64,000 nucleotides of DNA from Gelidibacter gilvus. GTDB lineage: Bacteria > Bacteroidota > Bacteroidia > Flavobacteriales > Flavobacteriaceae. Each line of letters begins with the position of its first letter. Position 1 is the stretch's first letter. The notes under the pieces are model-generated. The model was not told the origin of the DNA and made no database searches. It saw only the letters and a list, made by a program, of their open reading frames with translations. The position numbers and the translations under genes were made by a program. The stretch lies in contig NZ_SDDZ01000005.1 of assembly GCF_004115975.1 (NCBI RefSeq), positions 225,134 through 289,133 of the forward strand, read 5' to 3'. Positions 12,371 through 20,709 of the stretch are shown here, one piece after another.

Positions 12371-12533
12371 TTTGATAATCCACTATTTCAATGCTACAAA
12401 AATATCGCTCATCCTATCCTAGCCCATCCGTAGTTTAATTGTACGCTCTAATAAACTCTCTCTCTGCCCTTGACATTCAGGCGGGCTTCGGAGAGGTCGG
12501 AACTGCTTTTTCGGCAGTTCCGGGTGAGGCTTC

Positions 12534-13553
12534 TTATTCCTCCTCAGCCATTTTAAATGTGGCATCTTCCATGCGATTGCCGTTGGCTTCATCGTATATG
12601 GCGTAGTTGAATCCAGAACGCAAACTGTAACCAGCATGCTCGCCATTTTTGTTCAGGGCGATAAATCCAACTTGCAAATATTCCATGTCCTTATGGTTTT
12701 TATGCTTGTTATAAATTCGTTCTACGATTTCCTTGCAGGCTTCAAGTGGCGATTTCCCTTGACGCATCAATTCCACCACCATGGCACTTCCTGCAGTTCT
12801 AATCACCGCTTCGCCCAAACCTGTGGCGGCAGCTGCGCCTACTTCATTGTCTAGAAACAAACCTGCACCGATAATTGGCGAATCGCCTACACGACCGTGC
12901 ATTTTCCAAGCCGCACCACTTGTGGTACAACCTCCTGAAATATTCCCGTCTTCATCAATGACCAACATCGAAATCGTATCGTGATTTTCAATGTTGATGA
13001 CGGGTTTATATTTGGATTCTTCCATCCATTCTTTCCAGTCTTTTTCTGATTCTGGGGTCAGTAAATTTTCTTCTTTAAAGCCTTCAGATAATGCAAACTG
13101 AAGGGCACCCTCTCCAGATAACATGACGTGGGGTGTGTTTTGCAATACTTTTTTCGCTACAGAAATAGGATGTTTGATGCCTTGTAAAAATGATACAGCT
13201 CCACAATCGCTATTATGATCCATGATACAGGCATCTAAAGTTACTTTTCCGTCTCTATCAGGAAAACCGCCGTAACCTACACTTCTCACCTCTGGATCTG
13301 CTTCAGGGATTTTCATGCCCGCCTCAATGGCATCCAAAGCCGATTTTCCGTTTTTTAATTGCTTCCAAGTTTCCTCGTTGGCCGGTAAACCGTGGTTCCA
13401 AGTGGAAATCACCAATGGTTTCACTGCTTTTCTATTTGGCACAGTGGCAGCGACCGTCGGTTCTTTACTGGTTAAATTATTACAACTCAGCACTGCAGTA
13501 ACTCCAATAGTTCCTAAGGCTGCTTTTTTAATAAAATTTCTTCTGTCTGACAT
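12534..13553 (-). CDS. N4-(beta-N-acetylglucosaminyl)-L-asparaginase
   Basis: Ntn-hydrolase (aspartylglucosaminidase) that splits GlcNAc-Asn left after protein digestion, giving aspartate and a glucosamine derivative. The 339-residue precursor shows the self-cleavage site His191-Asp192-Thr193 (HDTISMLVID), with Thr193 as the expected new N-terminal nucleophile, and the beta-subunit motif GCTTSGAAWKMHGRVGDSP followed by GAGLFLDNEVGAA. The N-terminus has a twin-arginine-like sequence RRNFIKK, a hydrophobic stretch and a lipobox-like LSC, so it may be Tat-exported and lipidated. The length fits the Flavobacterium glycosylasparaginase family. It lies 12 bp downstream of a GH92 gene. Together with the PNGase-like protein it gives two routes for attacking the glycan-protein link. 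Confidence 0.93.
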   Translation of the reverse strand: MSDRRNFIKKAALGTIGVTAVLSCNNLTSKEPTVAATVPNRKAVKPLVISTWNHGLPANEETWKQLKNGKSALDAIEAGMKIPEADPEVRSVGYGGFPDRDGKVTLDACIMDHNSDCGAVSFLQGIKHPISVAKKVLQNTPHVMLSGEGALQFALSEGFKEENLLTPESEKDWKEWMEESKYKPVINIENHDTISMLVIDEDGNISGGCTTSGAAWKMHGRVGDSPIIGAGLFLDNEVGAAAATGLGEAVIRTAGSAMVVELMRQGKSPLEACKEIVERIYNKHKNHKDMEYLQVGFIALNKNGEHAGYSLRSGFNYAIYDEANGNRMEDATFKMAEEE

Positions 13554-13565
13554 TCAGTGCTTTTT

Positions 13566-15812
13566 TTAATTGTATAATTTGGACGAGGGCGCCATAGAAT
13601 TTTTAGTACGCTTATTGGGTGTATTTCCCATGGTAAACACCAATTCTCCGCCCGCCATAATCTCTTTATGTGTGATATAATTCCGATCTACATCTTCGCC
13701 ATTTAAAGAAATGGTTTGAATGTAAACATTGCCTTTATTATTGTTCAATGCTTTTACCGTGAAGGTTTTTCCGTTTTCTAAATTGACGGTTGCTGCATCG
13801 ATAAGTGGTGATCCAATGGCATAAACGCCTTGTGCAGGATTCATCGGATAAAAGCCCAAGGCACTAAACACGTACCATGACGACATTTGTCCGCAGTCTT
13901 CATTGCCACAATGTCCGCTTGGTTCATTCTGATATTGAGTTTCTAAAATCTCACGAACCAGTTTTTGTGTCTTCCACGGCTTTTCAATATAATTGTACAA
14001 ATAGGCAACGTGGTGACTTGGCTCATTACCATGCGCATATTGACCGATCATTCCCGTACTGAAAATAGGTAATACGTCTTCTGCCAGCGGGTTTAAAGTA
14101 AACATCGAATCGAGTTTCCTTTCAAATACGTCGTTTCCTCCAACACGTTCGGCAAGACCTTCTATATTGTGCTGAACCGACCAGAAATATTGCCATGCAT
14201 TACTTTCACAGAAATATGAGGAATAATCTTTCGGATCAAAATCTGAAATAAAAGTGCCATCTTTCAATTTTGGATGCATAAAAGTGCTGTTGGTATTATA
14301 GACATTTTGCCAATTTTCCGAACGTTTTATAAAGCTATTATAATCGTCTGTTTTTCCCAAGGCTTTTGCGAATTGTGCAATACACCAATCGTCATAAGCA
14401 TATTCCAAAGTTTTGGAAACCGACCAATCGTCTTCCTGGTCACCTGCTGGTACATAACCCAAAGCCATGTACTCATCAATTTGTCTGGAAGTATCTGTAG
14501 CACTCGCGATACACGCTTGGTAAGCTAAATCGACATCAAAATCTTTAATCCCTTTAAAATAGGCATCAACAATTACGGGAACGGCGTGGTAGCCAATCAT
14601 CATATTGGTTTCGTTCCCTTGCATGGACCAAACTGGTAAAAGACCTGTTTCTTTATAATGGGCCAGCATGGAATTGACCATGTCCGACACTCGATTGGGA
14701 TGCATGATGGTGTATAATGGATGTGCCGCGCGATACGTATCCCATAGCGAAAACGTATCGTATCTATCAAAACCTTTGGCGTTCATGATACTATCATTGG
14801 CGCCTTTATAATCGCCATTAAGGTCACTTAATAAAGTGGGCGCCAACATGGATTGGTACAGCATCGTATAAAAAATACGCTTTTTGGTATCGTCAGCAAT
14901 GGTAATGTTGATTTTATTGAGCTGGGTTTCCCATTTGTGTTCAGCTTGATTCCTTATTTCATCAAAATCAAAATGTGGTGCTTCCTCTTCCAAAGATTTA
15001 TAAGCGCCTTCAATAGTTGCGGTAGATAATCCTGTTTTTAAAATGATTTGGTCGCCTTCTTCAGTGCTATAGTCTAAAATAATTTTAGTATTCTTTCCAG
15101 TAACTGGCGACTTCGCTAACGAATCATTTTTAAATAGTTGATAGGATTTGAAAGGTTTTGAAAGTTTAATAACAAAATAAACCCGTTGGTCTTTTGCCCA
15201 ACCTGTAGATTTCCGATAGCCTTCAATGGTGGTGTCGTCAACCACATTAAAATGGGTTTCAGTAGGACTGTCCCAATTTAAGGAATAGCCTAAATCGATG
15301 TGAATTTGTGTGCTGTCGTCTTTAGGAAAAGTATATCTATGAATGCCGGTTCTTTCGGTGGCGGTCAATTCTGCTTTAATGCCATAATCCAATAAATCGA
15401 CCGTATAATAGCCAGGAGATGCAGATTCCTTTTCATGTGAAAAACTCGAAAAAGGTTTAAAGTGATTGGCTTCTATGCGTTCTGAAAATCGGCTGTTGGT
15501 AGGCATCACTAATATATCGTAGAGATCGCCGGCGCCTGTTCCGGATAAATGCATGTGTGAAAATCCGGTAATAATGGAATCTTGATAAAAATAACCCGCG
15601 ATCCGATCCCATCCCGAAATCCCAATATCAGGACTTAATTGCACCATACCAAAAGGAACAGTCGCGCCTGGATAAGTATTTCCAGGACCGTCAGTTCCAA
15701 TAAACGGATTGACAAAACTGGTTAATTTAACTTGGTTTGACACCTCTGCTGACTCTTTGCATTGAAGCAAGAACATCGCAAAAAACAGCGTTATAAAACC
15801 AAATTTCTTCAT
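13566..15812 (-). CDS. GH92 alpha-mannosidase lipoprotein
   Basis: GH92 mannosidase of 748 residues with a lipobox (FLLQ-Cys18), so probably anchored in a membrane. Seen: FVNPFIGTDGPGNTYPGATVPFGM at the start of the beta-sandwich domain (here cited as a region, residues about 33-56), acid Glu in CESNAWQYFW, YAHGNEPSHHVAYLYNY, and the base Asp in GNEDCGQMSSWYVFSALG. It closely parallels the GH92 protein at 22594-24858, with which it shares LEYAYDDWC. Only 6 bp separate it from the upstream family-10-like gene and 12 bp from the downstream asparaginase gene. The linkage specificity is not deduced. Confidence 0.93.
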   Translation of the reverse strand: MKKFGFITLFFAMFLLQCKESAEVSNQVKLTSFVNPFIGTDGPGNTYPGATVPFGMVQLSPDIGISGWDRIAGYFYQDSIITGFSHMHLSGTGAGDLYDILVMPTNSRFSERIEANHFKPFSSFSHEKESASPGYYTVDLLDYGIKAELTATERTGIHRYTFPKDDSTQIHIDLGYSLNWDSPTETHFNVVDDTTIEGYRKSTGWAKDQRVYFVIKLSKPFKSYQLFKNDSLAKSPVTGKNTKIILDYSTEEGDQIILKTGLSTATIEGAYKSLEEEAPHFDFDEIRNQAEHKWETQLNKINITIADDTKKRIFYTMLYQSMLAPTLLSDLNGDYKGANDSIMNAKGFDRYDTFSLWDTYRAAHPLYTIMHPNRVSDMVNSMLAHYKETGLLPVWSMQGNETNMMIGYHAVPVIVDAYFKGIKDFDVDLAYQACIASATDTSRQIDEYMALGYVPAGDQEDDWSVSKTLEYAYDDWCIAQFAKALGKTDDYNSFIKRSENWQNVYNTNSTFMHPKLKDGTFISDFDPKDYSSYFCESNAWQYFWSVQHNIEGLAERVGGNDVFERKLDSMFTLNPLAEDVLPIFSTGMIGQYAHGNEPSHHVAYLYNYIEKPWKTQKLVREILETQYQNEPSGHCGNEDCGQMSSWYVFSALGFYPMNPAQGVYAIGSPLIDAATVNLENGKTFTVKALNNNKGNVYIQTISLNGEDVDRNYITHKEIMAGGELVFTMGNTPNKRTKNSMAPSSKLYN

Positions 15813-15818
15813 TTTTAC

Positions 15819-16934
15819 TTATTTAAAGCTTTCTTTCGTTTCCCTAATGGTTTGCAGATAAGCATCGGTTAATTGCGGTCCATCAAAGAAGGTCACGCCT
15901 TTTGCTCCGTTGTCTTTTGCGTAATGAATGGCTTCTTTTAATTCTTCCGCAGATGTAAATGGTGGTAGAAAAACGCCCGTATTCAATCCGACATTTTTAG
16001 GTTCCAAATCCGTGACGCCTTGTTTGGTGGCATAACCGATCCAATCAATTTCCTCGTTATAAAATCCGTGGTAAATCATCGGATAAACTTCATCAATATT
16101 CCATTTATCCCAACGTTGCCGCACCATATGATCTGCCATTTCAGGATAAGGGAAAACCGCAGCCGTCAATTTTTTATTGTGTTTATGAACGATATCATAA
16201 GCCTCATTTACCAAATTACGGATGGCATTCAACCTAAAATTCTTCCATTCCATATCGATCGCCGTATTTTCACTCTCCAACGGATTTTTATGATGGATTT
16301 TTTCGAATTCACTAATGCAGACCTCACAATAGCAAAAATCGAATTCTGCCATTTCCGTGTCCTGTTTTAAATCGTATTTCGGAAGTAAACCGATGGGTAA
16401 GAAAATATCGGGAAATCGGATATAATCCAAATGCACACTTTCAATGCCCTCTACTTTGGCCATTTTCTCAACCAAACTTAAGATATGATTTCTAGATTCA
16501 GTCCGTGTAGGGCATAACCATTGGTAGTAATTGACATACGGACGGGTATCAAAACAGGATTTACCGTCTCGGCTGACCATATACCATTCGGGGTGTTTTT
16601 GAGCAACAGTATCACCTGGACGATTAACAGCCCACATCCACGCATGCACTTTTAAACCTTCTTTAGCTGCTAACGGAACCAAACGTTCGAGTTCTTTAGC
16701 ATCGGTTGAGGTGTTTATCAGAACCTCATCAATGCCACCTTCCTTATATCTTTTAAATTCGGCGGTATACTCGGCATCAGCTTTATTTTTATTGGAAGTG
16801 ATCCAGGTACCGAATTTAAAAGACCCATCGGTAGATGCGGAAGCATCTGAAAGATTTTGCTGTATTCTTTCCATTTGATTGCAGGCAACTACAGTTAAAA
16901 GTAAGGTCGCAAAAAGGAGGTGTCTGGTTTTCAT
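15819..16934 (-). CDS. Family-10-like glycoside hydrolase lipoprotein
   Basis: A 371-residue lipoprotein (lipobox TVVA-Cys18) that looks like a TIM-barrel protein of the GHL10/DUF187 type. Supporting motifs are HAWMWAVNRPG (about 100-110), HLDYIRFPD (about 168-176), YCEVCISEFEKIH and AVFPYPEMADH. The C-terminal GAKGVTFFDGPQLTD ends the barrel. The role is not established: such proteins are often predicted glycosidases without characterised activity. It sits inside a tight run (GH18, this gene, GH92, asparaginase) with gaps of 24 and 6 bp, so a job in N-glycan or chitobiose-core cleavage is a reasonable inference. A cysteine cluster CYCEVC may bind a metal or form disulfides. Confidence 0.65.
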   Translation of the reverse strand: MKTRHLLFATLLLTVVACNQMERIQQNLSDASASTDGSFKFGTWITSNKNKADAEYTAEFKRYKEGGIDEVLINTSTDAKELERLVPLAAKEGLKVHAWMWAVNRPGDTVAQKHPEWYMVSRDGKSCFDTRPYVNYYQWLCPTRTESRNHILSLVEKMAKVEGIESVHLDYIRFPDIFLPIGLLPKYDLKQDTEMAEFDFCYCEVCISEFEKIHHKNPLESENTAIDMEWKNFRLNAIRNLVNEAYDIVHKHNKKLTAAVFPYPEMADHMVRQRWDKWNIDEVYPMIYHGFYNEEIDWIGYATKQGVTDLEPKNVGLNTGVFLPPFTSAEELKEAIHYAKDNGAKGVTFFDGPQLTDAYLQTIRETKESFK

Positions 16935-16958
16935 GGCGGTGGATTTTTATACTAACTT

Positions 16959-18125
16959 TTAAAACAAGGATTCAAAAAGGGTATTCAGTAGCTCTTGATC
17001 TTTATCTAAACTATATTCCCAAAACATGACGCCACCCAAGCCTTTTTCTTTGATATACTCTGCCTTTAACTTGATTTCTTTAGGTGTATCATAAGAAATA
17101 AAAATATTATCGGTAGGATTCCAGAGGTAAGATGCTTTAGCAGATTCGTCGTACATTTTTTCATGCTTTCCGGATTTTAATTTTTCAAGTATTTCCCAAT
17201 AGGAAATAATATATCCGCCTTGATTGGCCGATGCATATAAGGGAACCTCAGTAGGTGCAACCTTCTCCCATTGTCTGCCATAAAAAGGAATGCCCAAAAC
17301 CAATTTTTCAACCGGAACACCAGCTTCGATATGTCTATCTATGGATTCAACGCCACTATTCCCGCCATATTTTTCTTTGTCTGATGGGTGTAAATTAGCG
17401 TGATGCCCCGTTTGGAACATCCAACCTTGATAAAAGTCGTAACCCATAACATTTATAAAATCAAGATGCTTGTGTGCTTCTCCTAAATTGGTATGATCGA
17501 TATAAGTTTGATCGGCTCCTGTGGCAATAGTTAAAAGGTAATGTGTGTTGTCTTTTTCGCCTTGTACATCCAATGATTTACGGATTTCAGCCAAAAGCAA
17601 AGTGAAATTATCTTTATCGGATGGACGGAAGTCATTGTCTTCTGCACGTTGCCCTGGATATTCCCAATCTAAATCGACACCATCGAAGTCGTGATTTTTT
17701 AGAAGTTCCACGCAGCTTTCTGCAAACTTCTTTCGTGATGCATCGTAAGCTGCCATGGTTGAAAACTGATCAGACCAAACCCAACCGCCCACAGAATACA
17801 GGACTTTTAAATCTGGATTTTTGGATTTCAAACCGATGAGTGTAGCGATTTTAGCCGCATCCGTTTCCAATTCAAAGGCTGCTTTACCTTCTACAATATT
17901 GGCAAAGGCAAAATTGATATGCGTGAGTTTTGTGGCATCAATTTTTGAAAAATCATAATCTTCGTAGCCCGCTGCGTAGCCAATGATTTTTAGATCTACG
18001 TCAGATCTTTTTGCAGTGGTTTGCTCCTGATTTGAGACCTCTTGATTTGTTTCTTCCTTTTTTTCAGACGAATTGTTGCACGCGAAAAAAAGCGGGATTA
18101 AAAAAATGTATTTGATCACTCTCAT
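16959..18125 (-). CDS. GH18 chitinase-like / endo-beta-N-acetylglucosaminidase
   Basis: GH18 TIM-barrel enzyme of 388 residues with a lipobox (LFFA-Cys16) followed by a charged, low-complexity linker to about residue 42. The catalytic signature DFDGVDLDWEYPGQ is intact, with Glu155 as acid. Other family motifs: VLYSVGGWVWSDQF, MGYDFYQGW and GGVMFWEYSLDKD. The sequence is closer to classical chitinases than to EndoH-type enzymes, but the N-glycan context suggests it may cut the chitobiose core of N-glycans or process GlcNAc-containing fragments. It is 24 bp upstream of the family-10-like gene and follows a hairpin repeat at 18142-18203. Confidence 0.88.
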   Translation of the reverse strand: MRVIKYIFLIPLFFACNNSSEKKEETNQEVSNQEQTTAKRSDVDLKIIGYAAGYEDYDFSKIDATKLTHINFAFANIVEGKAAFELETDAAKIATLIGLKSKNPDLKVLYSVGGWVWSDQFSTMAAYDASRKKFAESCVELLKNHDFDGVDLDWEYPGQRAEDNDFRPSDKDNFTLLLAEIRKSLDVQGEKDNTHYLLTIATGADQTYIDHTNLGEAHKHLDFINVMGYDFYQGWMFQTGHHANLHPSDKEKYGGNSGVESIDRHIEAGVPVEKLVLGIPFYGRQWEKVAPTEVPLYASANQGGYIISYWEILEKLKSGKHEKMYDESAKASYLWNPTDNIFISYDTPKEIKLKAEYIKEKGLGGVMFWEYSLDKDQELLNTLFESLF

Positions 18126-18141
18126 AATATAATTCTTTTTC

Positions 18142-18203
18142 AGACCTGTCAGGTTTTCCTCCTACGCTTAAGCTTCGGTGGACAAGTAGAAACCTTACAG
18201 GTC
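18142..18203. repeat. Intergenic hairpin repeat (GACCTGTCAGG type)
   Basis: Long inverted repeat: GACCTGTCAGGTTT pairs with AAACCTTACAGGTC around a loop with a TCCTCCTACGCTTAAGCTTC insert. It lies between the CBM9-like and GH18 genes and is related to the copies at 3661, 19549, 36401 and 40951. Confidence 0.75.
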
Positions 18204-18213
18204 TTTAACTAAT

Positions 18214-19275
18214 CTATTGACTTAAAAATTCGCCATCCTCTTTTATAATCAGTATTTTATCTGTAAATGGACTTTTTACTGAAATGGTCCATCCAAAACT
18301 ATGGATTTCAATTTTTGGTCGGATGGTTTTTCCTTCAACAACAATTGGGGATGACGATAGTTGATCAACCGAAGTTGCCCATTGTTTATTCGTTTCGTAA
18401 TGTTTTTTTTGAGCACGGAACACCTCGTACATTTCCCATTTGATTTTTTCATCGTTGGGGATTTCAAAACTATCTTTTCCGCCAGCTTCTTTGGACGAGA
18501 AATACACATAGCCCCACTTTTCAGGTTCGTGCATATTGATAACGCCTTGTGAGGACCAAACCCAATTGTATTCTGGAAGATAATTACCTTCGGCATCTTT
18601 TTTTCGACCGTATTTCCCATCGGTGATTTGATGATCCCAGTTCACTCTTGAAAAATTAACGCGCCAAAAATCATCTTTAGGCACATTTTCTTCGAAATAA
18701 GCTTTTTTGAAAACATCCCAAGGAATTGCCATCTCGAGCATCCAACCTTTGTCGGTATCCTTCGGATTGTTCAATGTTCCATTGATGTTGATGGCTGTTT
18801 TCATCCCCGTTGCGGTCCAATCGTTTAAAACCACATTGCTTTCACGATAGGGTTTGTTGACAAATAAGTCCCATACGGTATTGATGGCATTAACCTCGAT
18901 TTCATAATAATTATGGGTGTCGCCATCGGGATCAATGAATACTTCAAAATCGTTGTTGTAGAAAATAATGGCGTCGTGTTCGGTGATGTCTGCCCAAACG
19001 TGTGGCTCTTCCATTTTCGCCAAAATATAGAAATAGGTATCATCCCATAACATTTTGACTTGGGTGTCGTAGGTTGGTTTTTTTATGCCTTCAATATCGA
19101 TGAAGAGGTTGGTCCACGCTACTTTATTCCACGAGGCATCAGCATCACTTCCATCAACGTCTATAGCTTCGCTGGTATGGTAGGCGATGTAACTTTCGGG
19201 AACTGTAATGTTTTTGGATTGCCCAAATGTCAGCATGCACATACCGAAAAACAGGGGTGTTATAAATTTAAACAT
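18214..19275 (-). CDS. CBM9-like carbohydrate-binding protein
   Basis: Secreted 353-residue protein with a signal peptide (ending near LTFGQ) and an N-terminal CBM9-like domain (about 25-240). Typical features are IDVDGSDADASWNKV, the aromatic-rich VKMLWDDTYFYILAKMEEPHVWA, the calcium-type stretch FEVFIDPDGDTHNYYEIEVNA, and a VNFSRVNWDHQ segment. The last 100 residues are unassigned. Proteins of this kind usually bind glycan ends or act as accessory binding proteins. In this locus it could be a surface or periplasmic glycan binder. It sits between the GH130 and GH18 genes, with hairpin repeats on both sides. Confidence 0.75.
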   Translation of the reverse strand: MFKFITPLFFGMCMLTFGQSKNITVPESYIAYHTSEAIDVDGSDADASWNKVAWTNLFIDIEGIKKPTYDTQVKMLWDDTYFYILAKMEEPHVWADITEHDAIIFYNNDFEVFIDPDGDTHNYYEIEVNAINTVWDLFVNKPYRESNVVLNDWTATGMKTAININGTLNNPKDTDKGWMLEMAIPWDVFKKAYFEENVPKDDFWRVNFSRVNWDHQITDGKYGRKKDAEGNYLPEYNWVWSSQGVINMHEPEKWGYVYFSSKEAGGKDSFEIPNDEKIKWEMYEVFRAQKKHYETNKQWATSVDQLSSSPIVVEGKTIRPKIEIHSFGWTISVKSPFTDKILIIKEDGEFLSQ

Positions 19276-19300
19276 GGAATATTTTATTATTTATTCATGA

Positions 19301-19456
19301 TATATCGCCCGTTGGGGCTACAAAGATGTCGCTCCTACGGAGCTATAATCTTGTCGTTTTTGTTATCATTAGCTACAAAGATGACGCTCCTTTGGAGCTA
19401 TAACGTTTTCTGTTTTGTTATCGTCGGTCTACAAAGCCGTTGCTTTAATTCGGCTA
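19301..19456. repeat. Second cluster of GTCGCxCC/GGAGC hairpins
   Basis: The 311-bp gap upstream of the CBM9-like gene (19276-19587) contains palindromic units at about 19301, 19325 and 19380 (TCGCTCCTACGGAGCT and variants), spaced and flanked by CTACAAAGATG as in the cluster at 12203-12370. A degenerate copy lies near 19429. No gene is visible in the gap. Confidence 0.75.
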
Positions 19457-19548
19457 AAATAACATAGTCAACGCTTTTTATTTAATGAGCAAATGGTTTA
19501 GACCTCATTTAAATTCATACCTACAAGGTTTTCCTTCGAGTATATTTA

Positions 19549-19580
19549 GACCTACAAGGTTTTGAAAACCTTGCAGGTCT
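19549..19580. repeat. Perfect intergenic hairpin
   Basis: GACCTACAAGGTTTTG is followed by AAAACCTTGCAGGTC, giving a near-perfect hairpin just after the GH130 stop. A half copy lies at about 19519. It is the same family as at 3661-3710 and may help end or protect the GH130 transcript. Confidence 0.7.
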
Positions 19581-19587
19581 AATGAAC

Positions 19588-20553
19588 TTATAAACTATTA
19601 TCTTTTGTAAACTGGACGACTTCACTCAATTTCCCAAATGCCATGGCGACTACAGTATCTGCAGCACCGTAGTAAATCGCTAATTTATCTTCTTCTATAT
19701 CGTGCAATGCTGCGCAAGGAAACACCACGTTGGGTACGTCTCCTGTTGTTTCGTAAAGTTCTGCTGGTCCCAATAAATAAGGTTGGGTTCTGTACTTTAC
19801 TTTATCGGGTTGATGTTCATCTAAAAGCGCGGCACCCATTGCATAACGGAAGCCGTTACAGGTGTTGATTACGCCGTGATAGATCATCAACCAACCTTCA
19901 TCTGTTAAGATAGGAATTGGACCTGCACCAATCTTGGTACATTGCCAAGCACTGTCAACAAATGCAGTGGTTTTCATGACACAACGGTGTTCTCCCCAAT
20001 ATTTCATATCCGGACTGTAGCTGATGTAAATATCACCAAATGGCGTGTGGCCATTATCACTCGGGCGACTTAACATCGCGTACTTTCCGTTGATCTTTTT
20101 AGGAAATAAAACCCCATTTCTATTGAATGGTAAAAAGGCATTTTCACACTGGAAAAACTCCTTGAAATCGTAGGTATAGGCAATCCCGATGGTTGGTCCG
20201 TGGTAGCCATTACACCAAGTAATCCAATAACGGTCTTCAATCCATACAACCCGTGGGTCATATTTGTAATCGGATTCGATCATTTCTGTATTTCCTGCTT
20301 GCATCACGATTGGATCGTGATTGATGTCCCAATCGATTCCATTTTTACTAAAACCAGCAAAAATATTCATTTGCACCGATTTGTTATCACATCTAAAAAC
20401 GCCAGCATAGCCATCACCAAAAGGCACCACGGCACTATTAAAAATACTGTTGGAGGATGGAATATCATATCTGTTGATGATAGGATTCTCAGAATATCTC
20501 CAAACTACATCTTTGCAACCTTCCGGTTTATCTTGCCAAGGAAATGTACTCAT
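19588..20553 (-). CDS. GH130 beta-mannoside phosphorylase
   Basis: Five-bladed beta-propeller enzyme of 321 residues with no signal peptide, so cytoplasmic. Members of this family phosphorolyse beta-1,4-mannosyl-GlcNAc (the N-glycan core disaccharide) to mannose-1-phosphate and GlcNAc. Seen: [38 protein letters not shown] (with the conserved Asp of the YDPRV motif as likely catalytic acid), [17 protein letters not shown] and [11 protein letters not shown]130 also contains plain hydrolases and mannan-oligosaccharide phosphorylases. The N-glycan context and the adjacent symporter gene favour Man-GlcNAc phosphorolysis. It lies 157 bp downstream of the symporter gene. Confidence 0.88.
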   Translation of the reverse strand: MSTFPWQDKPEGCKDVVWRYSENPIINRYDIPSSNSIFNSAVVPFGDGYAGVFRCDNKSVQMNIFAGFSKNGIDWDINHDPIVMQAGNTEMIESDYKYDPRVVWIEDRYWITWCNGYHGPTIGIAYTYDFKEFFQCENAFLPFNRNGVLFPKKINGKYAMLSRPSDNGHTPFGDIYISYSPDMKYWGEHRCVMKTTAFVDSAWQCTKIGAGPIPILTDEGWLMIYHGVINTCNGFRYAMGAALLDEHQPDKVKYRTQPYLLGPAELYETTGDVPNVVFPCAALHDIEEDKLAIYYGAADTVVAMAFGKLSEVVQFTKDNSL

Positions 20554-20709
20554 ATGTTATTTATTTTTAGGCCCCCTAACCCCAAAGGGGGAATGGAAAC
20601 GTTTAGGTTAAACTTATTTTGTAAAAAAAAATTATTTTTTGTTCCTAATACTTCCTTTTATGCCAAATCTCTCTCACCAATAATTCCTCATTCCTAATCC
20701 CTTTCTCCC

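Noticed and set aside
16959..18125. Calling the GH18 protein a definite EndoH-type endoglycosidase
   Set aside because: Its motifs resemble classical chitinases; only the context suggests action on N-glycans.
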